Source of the DNA: Zingiber officinale
Taxonomy: Eukaryota; Streptophyta; Magnoliopsida; Zingiberales; Zingiberaceae
Direction of reading: 5' to 3'
Assembly: GCF_018446385.1 (NCBI RefSeq)
Contig: NC_055987.1
Coordinates: 10,687,705 to 10,751,704, forward strand
DNA length: 64,000 bases
Shown here piece after piece: positions 44,470-56,616 of this stretch (the stretch's first letter is position 1; every line of letters starts with the position of its first letter). The translations under genes and the position numbers were made by a program. The notes below the pieces were generated by a model that was given only the letters and a program-made list of their open reading frames with translations, was not told the DNA's origin and searched no databases.

Positions 44470-45310
44470 CTCTTATAAAAAGGACGTCCCTCCTTTCTAA
44501 AATAACATAACTGTTGGTTAGTATTATTTTTATTATTATTCTGTTTATATTTTCATCTAAATTAAATGTGTTATAGTAATTATGAAATCATAATTATTAC
44601 AAACTTATAGTAGTTATGAAATTATAACGGTTAAAATATGAAAAAAATTTTAAAGAAAAATTGTTTGGAACTTTCAAAAACACTTTAAACAACGTTTTTT
44701 GGATATGAAATCATTATGAGTTCCATTTAGTTATAGATATCTGAACGAATTTCAATTTAATATAATATACATCATGTGATTCAATTCGAATTAAAAATTA
44801 TAATCTCTTAAATTTTAGAGTTTAATATTTACGTTGTAACAGCTACAAAATCATAGTTATTATAATTACTTAATAGTTCAGTTGTAGTAGATACGGTTTT
44901 ATAGTTGTTATATAGTTGTAGCAGCTATTAAACTATAGCTGCTACAATGCCAATGCTAAATCTTAAAATTTGATAAATCGTAATTTTTGACTCAGGTTGA
45001 ACTATGGGAAGCACAATATATCAAATCGAAATTCGTTCAAAGATCTATAATTGATTATGGGTAAAACCCAAAATGACATGATTTCAAGCTCAAAATATTA
45101 TTTAAATTATTTTCGGAGGCTCAAAATAATTTTAATTTTAAAATATTTTTTTCCCATGTTGTAATTGCTACAACTAAATATTAGCTATGATTTCGTAGTT
45201 ATTATAACACATCCAATTTAGACAGAAAATAAAATAATAATGAGAATAGTATTGAAGGATAATTAAATTATTTTACAAGGGATAAAATGTCCTTTAAATA
45301 AAAAAAAATC
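44470..45310. mobile_element. Fold-back element of about 840 bp
   Basis: Left arm (about 44480-44620: AAAGGACGT, then TATTATTTTTATTATTATT, CTAAATTAAATGTGTTATAG, AATTATGAAATCATAA) is mirrored by the right arm (about 45180-45310: TACGAAATCATAG, AAATTGGATGTGTTATAATA, AAAGGACATT when reversed). The centre has repeated TAGTTGTAGCAGCTA-like words. No coding frame, no target duplication seen. Confidence 0.65.
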
Positions 45311-45739
45311 AATATATGACGTCTTTGGACAGTTCAGTAAAAACTAAGGATGTCTTCTTTTTATTTTTATTTTTATTTTATTTTTGTCTAATAATATATG
45401 ATCTTAGACAACCTATGTATAAAACGAATTCTAAAATCACCAATAATTTTATCATTGGCTTCAAACTCATCTTAAATTTAAATACTACATGATGTAGACT
45501 AAATAATATTCAATCCATTAATTTATTTTTTATTATATAATTCACATAGTATATATTTACTGAACAGTAGATTTCATTATTCTCTGGATTATTTTTATCT
45601 AGCTCCCTTGACTTTCACTTCGTTCTGTCCAACTTTGTCTCTATCGTTTATCAAATACACTCTGTACCAATACACCCCCCAAGGACAACTGGAAATTGCA
45701 CTGTGATTGTTTGAAAATCATTTCAAGGTGATGCGGTAG

Positions 45740-45910
45740 AGAGCAGATCCTCAAGTCCACAAATTATAGATCATGAGATGATCCATTATATATGGACATT
45801 TGATTTGAATAAATCCCACCTATTTAAAGATGGGGTCCATCCAAATTAAAGGTCCAGATCAGTGGACCATCTCCTGGTCCGTAATTTGCGGACCAGAAGA
45901 TCCCTGTTGG
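45740..45910. mobile_element. MULE-type MITE, copy 1 (171 bp)
   Basis: Flanked by the perfect 9-bp duplication ATGCGGTAG (45731-45739 and 45911-45919). The ends are inverted repeats: GCAGATCCTCAAGTCCAC on the left, and TGGTCCGTAATTTGCGGACC with AGAAGATCC on the right. A 9-bp target duplication is typical of Mutator-like elements. Confidence 0.82.
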
Positions 45911-45927
45911 ATGCGGTAGGGATAAAG

Positions 45928-46095
45928 AGCAGATCCTCTGGTCCGCAATTTGCGGACCAGGGGATGATCCATTATTATAGACCGTTGATTTGAATGGACC
46001 CTACCAATTTAAAGGTGGACTCCATCCAAATCAATGGTCCTTATACAGTGGACCATCTCTTGGTCCGTAAATTGCGGACCAGAAAATCCGGCCCC
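45928..46095. mobile_element. MULE-type MITE, copy 2 (168 bp)
   Basis: Flanked by the perfect 9-bp duplication GGGATAAAG (45919-45927 and 46096-46104). It carries the same inverted ends as copy 1. Each end contains its own near-palindrome, GGTCCGCAATTTGCGGACC on the left and its counterpart at about 46063-46084. It begins eight bases after the last base of copy 1's target duplication region, and the two duplications share base 45919. Confidence 0.85.
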
Positions 46096-46104
46096 GGGAT
46101 AAAG

Positions 46105-46550
46105 GGCCCATCTTACTATCACGGTGGAAGTTAAAGGAGATCAAAGTTATGGCGATCAATGCGCGATGGTATCAGCCGATCGGGCGAAGAAGACCCCGAC
46201 CGGGGATAAGGCTCCGATCCGTCGTCGTCTTCGACGTGGGGAGCAATCAAACAACCGACACTCAAGGAAGACAGCGCGTAGAAACTGAGCCGAGCGGCCA
46301 CACCACTCGGCAAGTTAGCAGAGTATGACACCACAGAGTTCGACTTCGGTCGAGCGGCTATTCCGCTCGGCCTGACAGCAGTGCATGACATCGATAGAGT
46401 TCAGCCTCGGCTGAGCGGCTACCCCGCTCGACCTGGCAGCAGGTCTTGACAGTGACATAGTGGAACTTCGGTCGAGCAGACAGAGTATCGAGGTTCTAGC
46501 CGATCGAACGTGGCACCAGATCAGGGAATAGTAGGCCGAGCGGCCTGTTG
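46105..46550. mobile_element. Ty3-like LTR fragment
   Basis: GC-rich text with repeated GAGCGGCC / CCGCTCGG words like those of the adjoining Tat-type fossil, but not clearly part of it. Interpreted as a piece of a related LTR, broken off at 46550 where an LTR-like end (TGTTGAATCGTAG) begins. Boundaries and family uncertain. Confidence 0.4.
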
Positions 46551-47269
46551 AATCGTAGAAGTCGCTAGAAGGGAGAGGGGGTGAATAGTGATCTAAAATT
46601 TTGAACAGAGTACGCAGCGGAAAAATGAAAATCAAAACACAACGCTAACACGAAACCAGTTTTACTTGGTTCGGAGCCTTCGGCGACTACTACTCCAAGG
46701 CCCGCACTCGTTGAGTGCTTTCGTTTGGGAATCACTAATAGTTCATAAATTGATTACAACAGAAGGTACAGGAACTATTAAAACGAAATAACGACAACAA
46801 TAATAAAACAAAACTTGAACCGTAAGTTGTCAAAGTAGTTTCACAGCGTCGCAGGGGCAGAGCGTAGAAGAGCAGTTGAAGAAGTTGTTGTATTGAGGCT
46901 CCGTGGAGGCCTTCTTTAATAGGCATGCTTCGGGCGCCCGGACCGTGACGTAGGTCCGGCCAATCAACGCACTCCAAATCTGCGACAAGATGAGTTTTGT
47001 CTTCCGGACTCCCGGACCACCATTTTCCAAAAATCCCTTTTCCTGCAAGAAAATGTTAGTCCGAGGTAAAAATAAAAGTTAAACTATCCTGCAAAACAAA
47101 AGTTAGCACAATTTATATCAAACAGAGTAATAATTAGATTTCGTTTCACCGAAACCAGAATCTAATCACGATCTCAACTTAGATTTCCGATGATCCTGTC
47201 CACGCTGAATCAACGGACGCTAGGCACGTGGCGCTCTCCGGGTCTCCGATGTAGATCTCCGGCTAATCT

Positions 47270-47337
47270 CACGAAGCTCCGGCGAACCTGCACAGAAGTC
47301 GGGCCGGGAAGGGGTTCCCGGCGGCGACCCTCCGACG
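47270..47337. repeat. 68-bp direct repeat, left copy
   Basis: Identical over 68 bases to 56617-56684. It begins CACGAAGCTCCGGCGAACCT and ends GACCCTCCGACG. Probably LTR-derived sequence of the Tat-type fossil. Confidence 0.85.
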
Positions 47338-48536
47338 CTCAAGTCAGGTAAGCAAGTGGTGGTGGAAAAAGTAGCTCCAAAGCTTGTAGAACGTGTACCT
47401 CCGGCGAAGTCTGCAGCTCTTTATATAGAGCGGTGAAAGAGCTTCTACACGCCTACCGAGGCACGTATGTATCCGCAGCCCATACCTCGGTATGTGTTTG
47501 TCAGAAAGCTTACCTGACGCCATACTGCCACAGTCCCATCGCGCCTTCGATGGGACAACAGGACACCCCGTTGTCAGACTAGGAGTATGGCCTGGCCATC
47601 CGGCAGGCTCGACGAAGAGCGCCGTTCGGACGGCCCTAATTCCCTGCGCCGGCCGGGCGGCGCGCCCATTACGTCCTGTCTTCTCTTAGGCCTTCCGCTC
47701 GGCCACTACTTACTGTTTCATTGAGCGTCGGAACCCCGATCCCAGTCAGGGTGCTTTTTACTATCAGATGCTTACTGGCAGACCAATCGGCTTGCCCTTT
47801 TCTCATGAGTCCGGTCGGCTCACCCTTCTTCGACGGACCACCTGGCCTTTTGACCTCCACGTGGCGTTGACCCCTCGTTAGGGGTCCCGGGCTCTTACCA
47901 CCGGATCACTTGCCTTCCCCTCGAGTCTAGTCGAAGGAGGCGAAGTCCGACTGACTGGACTGCCGATCTGACTGAGCAATGATCACTGCATTAGTCCGCT
48001 CGGCCAGGCATAGGTATACTCATCCGTTCGGCGGTATCTTGTCCGTGCCTTGTGTTCTCTTGGAATCCACATCCGTGCGCTGCACACGGTAAGGGGAGCT
48101 CATTTAATGCGGCCAGTATCCTGCTGACACGTGGCGATCGTGCGTTTGTCAGCGTATGGCGGTGGCGTCACTTCCGATGGGACAACCGCCGTTTGAAATG
48201 AACGGCTAGATGACGACCTCGATATCGGCGACCTGGATCGGACGGCTGAAATTAATAGCGACCGCCCTTATAAAGTGCCGACTTCCGCTTTCCGCCGCAT
48301 TTCGGCCTCATCTTCTCCCGACGTTTCGCTGCTCCTTTCTTCTTCGGCGACCTTGCGTTCCGGCTCTCCGGCGACCCTACAACCCCCTTCGATCATCTTC
48401 TTTGCCCGTAAGGATTCCTCTTCCTTGTCGCCTCTCCTTTTTTCTCTCTATTAGCTATTTCTTTCATCATCCCGCATTCTTTCCCTGTTTTTATTTCTCC
48501 CTCCTTCCATCGCGCGTCCCTCCCTAGCCTTATACC

Positions 48537-50002
48537 ATGACCAACACCTCACAGCCGACCGGCGGTGCTCCGGGTCTTTGGTATTTGACCATGGAAAGCC
48601 GGTTCGACGAGGAGGACGCCTTGCGCCTCACTCGAACCTATGATTTGCCGACCGACCACCAAATAGTGTTAGCCTCACCGACCGATCGGCCTCATGAACC
48701 GCCGCCCGGCACCGTTTTGTTCTTCCGAGACCAATTTTTGGCCGGGCTACGCTTTCCACCCTACAAGTTCTTCTTACAAATCTGTAATTATTTTCGCATT
48801 CCGCTCGGCCAGGTAGTCCCTAACTCCATTAGGCTGTTGAGATTGAACAACATCCCCCTCGACCCTAAGATTTTTCACTACTTTTTTTATCCCAAGCAAG
48901 CCGAGTGGGGTACCTTTATTTTCCAATCTAGGATAGGCTTCGTCCTTTTTGATAATATGCTGAGCTCCAACAAACATTGGAAGGAACACTTTTTCTATGT
49001 ACGCTTTCCCGAGCGGCCAACTTTTCGCACCAAATGGCAGACTGCGATGCCGGCGCAACGGGAGCTCGGCAAATTTAGAGGCGATGCGGCTTACCTTCAT
49101 GCGGCCGAGCGGTTGGTGGGTCAGCGATATCACATTGATAAGCTGCTCCTCCTAGGAGTAATGTATATATTCGGCCTGTCTTCCACCCCAGTCGATCTGC
49201 CCTGCAGCATGAGTAAGCGATTCTCATCCCTCCTTTTTCTTTTGTTCTAATTGATTTAATCTTTGTTTCTGCAGCTGAAGTTATGTGGCGTGCTAAGGCG
49301 ACCGAGAAGCTCAAATTGAAAGCCGCTCAGATTGAGGCGGTGAAGAACAAGGAGGTCGCCGAGCGGGGCCTTGATCCAGCCGATCCGACCGGCGAATTAG
49401 GCGAGGGGACTCAGGATGCCCCTGAACCCTTAGCAGCCATTACCTCTCATGACGAGGCAGCGGGCGACACAGAACCTTCCACCCAAGCCGAGGTGGAGGG
49501 CCGTTCGGCCGATGATGTTCCGCTAGTCACTCGGAAGCGCCGACGACCGGAATCTGCATCTGCCTCAATTCCACTTAATGATCCACAGCCCGAGCGGGGC
49601 GCGGATGCTCCGGTGTTGTTCGGGACGGTTTCCCTAGAGAGTACCCCGACCCCACATGGCTCTCCGAGGGCAAGCTTTGAGGTGCCGCCGTCCAACCCTT
49701 CTAGGACTCTGCTCCGTATCAGGCGTTTGGGCGAGCTTCCTTCCTCGTCCACCGGTGGGCCATCCGGTAAGGCCGATGCTTCTCAGGGCGAGCCGAGCGG
49801 CCAAAATTTAATTAAAACCGTCCTGCGCCTCCCCTCAGAGGAATATATGGTTGCTGCTGATCGGCCAGTGGTCCCCGAGCAGCAGATCACCTTGACGGGC
49901 CCTCTTGCAAAAGCTTGGGAAGACGCTCGGCGCCAAATAAAAGCGATGACTCCCGGGCAGCTCCCACCAGGGTATGCTCTTTTTCCTTGTTCGTGTATTT
50001 GA
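48537..50002 (+). pseudogene. Tat opposite-strand ORF (transposase_28-like)
   Basis: Two coding-like blocks (48537-49250, beginning MTNTSQPTGG, and 49283-50002, with ATEKLKLKAAQIEAVKNKEV) run opposite to gag-pol, between the integrase side and the LTR. Text such as PPYKFFLQICNYFRIPLGQV and WGTFIFQSRIGFVLF resembles the plant 'putative gypsy type transposon' domain (PF04195), the ORF typically found in Tat elements. A TATA-like CTTATAAAGT lies at about 48268. A further coiled-coil-like region continues to about 50620. Function unknown; fossil. Confidence 0.65.
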
Positions 50003-50990
50003 ATTAAGTTTTAACCCCACTTTTGCTCGTGCTGGTGGAGCAGATTCGGTTGGGTGGGTGGTGGAGGATGAATTGAAAAACTCAAGGCCACGGGGGAGCC
50101 GCTCTGGAGAAGGCCAAAAATTACTGGAAGGACGGAAACGAGCTTCCGATCTAGCGAGCAAGGTCGTTTGGCTCGAAGGTCAAACAACGAGATAAGGAGA
50201 TCAAGGCGGTGACCGCAGAGCCATCGATGACATGGACCGAATGAAGGTGGAGATCGAGGGCTGGAGCAACGCATCAAGGATCTGGATGCCCTTCGGTCAC
50301 CGAGAGAGCCGCTCGGCCGATCTTCAAAGATTTGATGGAGATTTGAAGGATCTCTAAGCTGCCAGCGACGCCGAGCTTAAAGAGTATCAAGAGGGGGAGT
50401 CGGCTCGCTCCGACGAGGTGAGGAAGGCATTCGTCCGCTCGGATACCTTTGGGGAGAAATTTACTGACAAGATCTCCCTCACCTTTGAAGAGGCGATCAA
50501 AGCGGCTGTGGATCACTTAAAGGCCAAAGGCCACCTGCCCGCCGAGCTGACCATCCCTCCCGAGGACCTCGCGACCGTGATGGGCGCCATCCCTGATGCT
50601 CTTTTTGATTTCGACGCATGAGGAGTGTTTCTTATGAACTTTTTTGTATCCCCGCCGTTCGGCCAAACTTATTTTTGCTGTAACTTTTTTGGTTAGCCCT
50701 GTGCTTAATAGATAATCTTTTCCTTTCCTTCAACTTTTGTTTTGGCAAGAAATTTTTCTCTCGTCATAACTAAAGTGTTCTTTAAAACTCCTCCGGTCGG
50801 CTCCACGCTCTAACATGGACCTAAGCCGCCTGCCTTCAATAACGTCTTTCGCCACGCAATTAAGCAGCCGCTTGGCGCGCGAACGTCACTTGTTCACTTG
50901 CTCGGAATTTTAATTCTGATTAACCATCTCTTACTTCGCGCCCTACCTCAAAGGGGTTTTCGCTAGATTCTCGCAATGCGAGCCGCTCGG

Positions 50991-51365
50991 ACGTTTATAG
51001 ACGTCGGCTCGTCTCTCGATATTTAACGTCGGAGCTCGACGGTCTTCCGCTCGGACGTTTATAGACGCCGGCTCGTCTCTCGATATTTAACGTCGGAGCT
51101 CGGTCTTCCTTCGGACGTTTATAGACGCGGCTCATCTCGATATTTAACGTCCGGAGCTCGGCGGTCTTCCGCTTGGAGCGTTTATAGCCCTCATCTCTCG
51201 ATATTTAACGTCGGAACTCGACGGTCTTCCGCTCGGACGTTTATAGACGCCGGCTCGTCTCTCGATATTTAACGTCGGAGCTCGACGGTCTTCCGCTCGG
51301 ACGTTTATAGACGCCGGCTCATCTCTCGATATTTAACGTCGGAGCTCGACGGTCTTCCGCTCGGA
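50991..51365. repeat. Tandem repeat, about six units of 58-64 bp
   Basis: Units contain CGGACGTTTATAGACGCCGG, CTCGATATTTAACGTCGGAG and CGACGGTCTTCCGCT. Unit starts are near 50991, 51055, 51115, 51179, 51237 and 51301. It lies in the untranslated part of the Tat-type fossil, a usual place for such arrays in this lineage. Confidence 0.85.
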
Positions 51366-51402
51366 AACGATATCTTTCTCCCAACTCGGATAACGTACTC
51401 CC

Positions 51403-51626
51403 GGCCGAACGGCTCGGGGTCTTCTTCGTTGAGCGCTTGGCTCGAATATCATGCCTTTGGCCGAACGGCTTAGGACCTTCGACCTCGAGCGCTTGGCTCG
51501 GATATTATACCTCCGGCCGAACGGCTAGGGGCCTTCGACCTCGAGCGCTTGGCTCGGATATTATACCTCCGGCCGAACGGCTTGGGGCCTTCGTTCTCGA
51601 GCGCTTGGCTCGGCTACCATACATTA
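51403..51626. repeat. Tandem repeat, four units of 56 bp
   Basis: GGCCGAACGGCT recurs at 51403, 51459, 51515 and 51571, an exact 56-base period, with CGAGCGCTTGGCTCGGATAT in each unit. A second, different array directly beside the first. Confidence 0.85.
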
Positions 51627-51743
51627 GGGAGATAGGCCGCTCGGCAAACCCATTGGCCATCCATTGAATTAATTTTGCTTCCTGCATTATAAGGGTACGG
51701 GCGACCAAAATATACGTAAAAATAAGTTACATTAGTGCACCTT

Positions 51744-52811
51744 TCACCTAGCCCGATAAGGCTGGAGATGATTCGCGCTCCACGGCCGGTCCAGTTGACG
51801 CCCGTCTTCATCTTCCAGATAGTAAGCGCCCGAGCGGAGCTTTTTGATAACCTTGAAGGGACCCGCCCAAGGAGCTTCAAGCTTGCCTTTCTTCCAGACG
51901 AGATCGCCGACCTGGAATGATCTGGGGATTACGCGGCGGTTGTAGTTTTGTTTCATCCGCTGCCGGTATGCCATCAGCCGAACGGACGCCTTGGCTCGCT
52001 CCTCGTCGACCAAATCCAGCTCCATGTTCCTTCGTTCGGCGTTGCCATCATCATAGCTCTGGATCCGGACGGACTCAACGCCGACTTCGACCGGAACGAC
52101 CGCCTCGCCGCCATACACCAAATGGAACGGCATGACGCCCGTCCCTTCCTTCGGCGTCGTTCGGATGGCTCATAAGACGCCCGACACTTCATCCGGCCAA
52201 CTTCCTCCTAAATGGTCGAGCCGAGCGGTCAGAATACGAAGAATTTCCCGATTGGCTACTTCGGCTTGACCGTTGCTCTGGGGATAAGCCACGGACGTGA
52301 AGTGTTGCTCGATGCCGTAGCTTTTGCACCAATCCTCTAGCTTCTTCCCTGTGAATTGCCGCCCATTGTCGGAAACCAATCGGCGAGGGATGCCGAACCG
52401 ACAGATGATGTGCTGCCAGATAAATTTTTTGACCATCTGTTCGGTGATCTTGGCTAGCGGCTCGACCTCTACCCACTTGGAAAAATAATCAACCGCCACT
52501 AGCAAAAATTTTCGCTGCCCGGTCGCCATCGGAAATGGACCGACAATATCCATTCCCCATTGATCGAACGGACATGAAACTGTTGATGCCTTCATTTCCT
52601 TTGCCGGTCGGTGGTTGAAGTTATGGTACTTTTGACACGAGAGGCACGTCGACACGGTCCGAGCGGCGTTTGCTTGTAAAGTCGGCCAAAAGTACCCGGC
52701 CAAGAGGATCTTCTTGGCCAACGATTGTCCGCCCAGATGCCCCCCGCACGATCCTTGATATACTTCTTGGAGGATGTAAGTCGAGTCCTCCGAGCTCACG
52801 CATTTCAACAA
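51744..52811 (-). pseudogene. Tat fossil: integrase
   Basis: The zinc-binding region (CLSCQKYHNFNHRP), the core with MDIVGPFPMATGQRKFLLVA and VSDNGRQFTGKKLE, and the C-terminal chromatin-side block (VGDLVWKKGKLEAPWAGPFK) are recognisable in order. Integrase follows RNase H, the Ty3/Gypsy arrangement. Fossil. Confidence 0.85.
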
Positions 52812-53166
52812 CGGGCGTGAGAAAGCCTTTTTGTAAAGCTGATCGCCGATGAGTGTGAACCGACCGGCTCTCCTCCTTAACAGCTGGGCTTCTTACTCAT
52901 TGGATGGTTTGGCACCCGAGCGGAGGAACTCTATGATGGGTGTCCGCCAGTCGCTTGGAAATGTGAGGCATTCCATCCGGTCGACGTGCACCACCAACAG
53001 TACTTTTTCAATTGGATGATGAATGGCGACCGACGTTATTATGCTCGCGAGTTTGGCTAACTCATCAGCTGCTTGATTTTCTGCTCTGGGTATCTTCTAG
53101 ACAACAACTTCTCTAAAATCGGCTTTGAGCTTCTCGAAGGCTTCCACGTAGAGCTTGAGCCGAGCA

Positions 53167-53961
53167 TTATTGATTTCGAAGGTACCAGAGAGCTGCTGAG
53201 CGGCCAACTGCGAATCCGAGTGAAGCGTTACCCGACTGGCTCTCATTGTTGGTAGCTTTATAATCCAGCCGGACGGATAAGTGCATCTTCTCTTCTTGAG
53301 GGGAGAGTAACAATATTCCAATCCCGCTTCCGAGCCGAGTGGACGACCTATCCACATATATTCTCCACATAGCTTTCGGCTCCGACCTTTGCACCTCAGT
53401 CACAAAATCAGCCAAGGATTGTGCTTTGATCGCCGAGCGGGGCTGGTATTGGATATCAAATTCACTTAACTCGGTCGTCCATTTGATGAGCCGTCCGGAT
53501 GCCTCTGGATTTAGTAGAACACGTCCGAGCGGGCTATTGGTTTTGACAATGATCGTATGCGCCAGGAAGTATGGACGAAGGCGCCGAGCGGCGAGGACCA
53601 GAGCGAAAGCCAGCTTCTCGAGCCCAGTGTAGCGAGATTCAGCATCTTTTAAAATGTGACTAAGGAAATACACAGGCTCTTCTCCGCTCGACCTCACTAA
53701 AGCCGAGCCGATTGCATGCTCGGTTGAAGACAAGTACATATAAAGTGGCTCACCCGCAGTCGGCTTGGCTAATACTGGGAGAGAGTTCAGATATGCCTTC
53801 AAGTCTTCGAACGCCCGATCGCATTCTTCATCCCAGTGAAACTTAGTGGCCTTGCGCAAGATTTTGAAGAAAGGGAGGCTCCGGTCGGCAGTTTTGGAGG
53901 TGAATCTGGACAAAGCAGTTATCCGACCGGTCAAACGCTGCACTTCCCTTGGAGGCGACAT
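53167..53961 (-). pseudogene. Tat fossil: RNase H and archaeal-type RNase H
   Basis: First part: KPTAGEPLYMYLSSTEHAIG and SRYTGLEKLAFALVLAARRL, the Ty3 RNase H. Second part: MWRIYVDRSSTRLGSGIGIL, the extra archaeal-type RNase H characteristic of the Tat group. Fossil. Confidence 0.85.
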
Positions 53962-53971
53962 ATCTTAGCTT

Positions 53972-54876
53972 TCACATTCCCCGCTCGGTCACTATATACC
54001 CCAAGAACCGCCCTCCTTTTGCTCCGAACAGGCACTTCTGGGGATTTAGCTTGACTCCATATTTGCGTAGCGTTCGGAAGGTTTCTTCCATGTCCTTGAA
54101 GAGATCGGCCGCTCGGACGGACTTAATGAGAATGTCGTCCACATAAACTTCTAGATTCTGCCCGATCTGCTCTCTGAATACTTTATTCATCAAGCGCTGA
54201 TATGTGACCCCCGCATTCTTCAATCCGAACGACATCACATTATAGCAATAAGTGCCGTCGGCCGTCACGAAGCCTTTTTCTTGATCTTCACAGGCGAGCG
54301 GCACTTGATTAGCCGTAGAGTCCACCAGCTGATCTATCCGGGCAGAGGATAAAAATCTTTCGGGCAAGCTTTGTTGAGATCCCTGAAATCTATGCATACT
54401 CTCCATTTGTTGCCCGGCTTGGAGACCTCGCGTATATGGCCGGCCTCCAGAAGTTTTTCCACCTCCGCTCGGATGATGGAATTCTGCTCGGCGCTGAAGT
54501 CCCTTTTTCTTTGCTTTACTGGCCGAGCGTCCGGTCGGACATGCAACTCGTGCTGTGCTATGCTCGACGAAATTTCGGGCAGCTCATGTGTCGACCAGAC
54601 GAAGACATCATGATTTCTTCGGAGGCATTGGATCAGCTCCTCTTTCTGCTTCTCCTCCAGATCGGACGCAATAAAAGTCGTGGCCTCCGATCGGGTTGGG
54701 TGAATCTGCACTTCCTCTTTTTCTTCATAAATTAAAGAGGGTGGCTTTTCGGTGATGGCGTTTACCTCGATCCGGGGCGCCTTCCGAGCGCAATTGGCTT
54801 CTGCTCGGACCATCTCGATGTAGCATCGCCGAGCTGCTAGCTGATCTCCCCGTACTTCTCCCACTTTGTCCTCCAC
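53972..54876 (-). pseudogene. Tat fossil: reverse transcriptase
   Basis: RT blocks in order: KWRVCIDFRDLNKACPKDFY, GTYCYNVMSFGLKNAGVTYQ and the active-site block VYVDDILIKS. Two frames are used. Fossil. Confidence 0.88.
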
Positions 54877-55470
54877 GGGGAACTTGATCTTCTGATGGAA
54901 GGTTGAGACGATCGCTCGAGCGCCGATCGTCCCAAAATGACATTGTAGGACGAGGAGAGTCGACTACCACGAAGTTTGTTGTCCTTGTCCTCCGGAGCGG
55001 CTCTTCTCCCATCGAAGTCTGAACTTCATTACCCGTAAACCTGTAGAGCGGAGTTGTCATGGGCAACAGCTCGGCTCGATCAATTTGCAGCTGATCGAAC
55101 GCCTTCTTGAATATGATGTTGACTGAGCTCTCTGTGTCAACAAATACGCGGTGAATAGTGTAATTGGCTATTATCGCTTTGATGAGCAGAGCATCGTCGT
55201 GAGGTACTTCAACTCCTTCCAAGTCCCTGGGCCCGAAACTAATTTCGGGTCCTTCCGCTCGTTCTCGGCTACAGCCGACTGAGCTGTCGGACGCCCGCCT
55301 TTCTAGCTCGGTTGGAGTCTCCTCCGGTGACCCGCCAGCAATAACGTTGATCTCGCCTCGGAAGTATTGCTTCTATTTTCCTCTTCGGCGGACGGTCGAG
55401 ACCGTTCTCTGACGGCCTTCGGCGATTCTCCGCCTTGGAGAACGATGCCAATCGGAGTTTGTTGCTGTGG
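54877..55470 (-). pseudogene. Tat fossil: protease region
   Basis: A retropepsin-like stretch with YTIHRVFVDTESSVNIIFKK and a downstream APLYRF-like block lies between gag and RT, as in Ty3/Gypsy polyproteins. Fossil. Confidence 0.6.
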
Positions 55471-55474
55471 CCTA

Positions 55475-56616
55475 TCATCGTCCGATCGGCTCCATGAGTT
55501 CTCTGTCGCCGAGGGAGACCGTCGTCCGGCATTCCGGGTCAGAGGAAGACTCCGACAATCCCTTGTGTTGTGCGTATCCGTCCGGTGGAAGGAGCGAACA
55601 TCGGGTCCATCTCTTCTTTGGCTTGGGCCGAGCGGCAGCTACCTCTTGCACATGGGACTGGCGTGGGGATCGGATTGCTTCGGCCCTCGGTCGATGAGCG
55701 GCGTGCGGTTTCCGCTCGGCCGGAGGAGCCCGCTCGGCTGGAGTTTCTTTTTTCCTGGCCGCTTGCACTTCTTCCACGTTGATGTATTCGTTAGCCCGGT
55801 GTAGCATGTGATCGTAATCTCGGGGCGGCTTTCGGATGAGTGATCGGAAAAAATCCCCATCCACCAGGCCTTGTGTGAAGGCATTCATCATGGTTTCCAA
55901 AGTGGCCGTTGGAATATCCATCGCCACTTTGTTGAACCGCTGGATGTAAGCTCGGAGCGATTCACGGGCTTCTTGTTTGATGGCGAACAGGCTCACGCTC
56001 GTTTTCTGATAGCGTCGACTGCTCACAAAATGGTGGAGGAAGGCCGTTCGGAAGTCCTTGAAGCTGGTGATGGATCCGTCCGACAACCTCCGAAACCACC
56101 GTTGGGCCGATCCCGAGAGGGTGGTAAGAAAAACTCGGCACTTTACTCCATCTGTGTATTGATGGAGAGTAGCTGTGTTATCAAACTTACCCAGATGATC
56201 ATCTGGGTCAGTTGTCCCATTGTACTCGCCGATCGTCGGAGGCACATAGTGCTTCGGCAGAGGATCTCTCAGAATAGCCTCTGAAAATTGGCGATTAATC
56301 CTCTCGGGTGATGCGTCCGCTCGGGAGGCTTTCCCCTTTCTGTCATCTCGTCTAGGCATCTCATCCGAAGAAGTTCCCCTATCTCTATGAGCTGGTACGG
56401 CTTCAGGGGTACGGAATAGGGCTCGATGAAAGGCAACGGTGCTCGGCTGTGGCTTTCTGTTTTTGCTCCACGAGCTTGGCGGCCCTTATCTCGATCAGAG
56501 TGTCGAGTTCCTCGTTCTAAAGCGTCACCATGTGTTGTCGTCCAGCCTCGTCCATTGCTTCCGATCGGATGCAGGAGCGTTCCCACAAACTGCTGACGTG
56601 GATCCTCGACTGGTGG
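55475..56616 (-). pseudogene. Tat fossil: gag
   Basis: A retrotransposon gag domain with DPDDHLGKFDNTATLHQYTD, CRVFLTTLSGSAQRWFRRLS and ESLRAYIQRFNKVAMDIPTA, followed by a basic tail. An upstream leader block (FVGTLLHPIGSNGRGW) precedes it. Fossil. Confidence 0.85.

Noticed and set aside
50991-51626. CRISPR-like appearance of evenly spaced repeats
   Set aside because: The units are contiguous tandem repeats without unique spacers, in a plant retroelement fossil.
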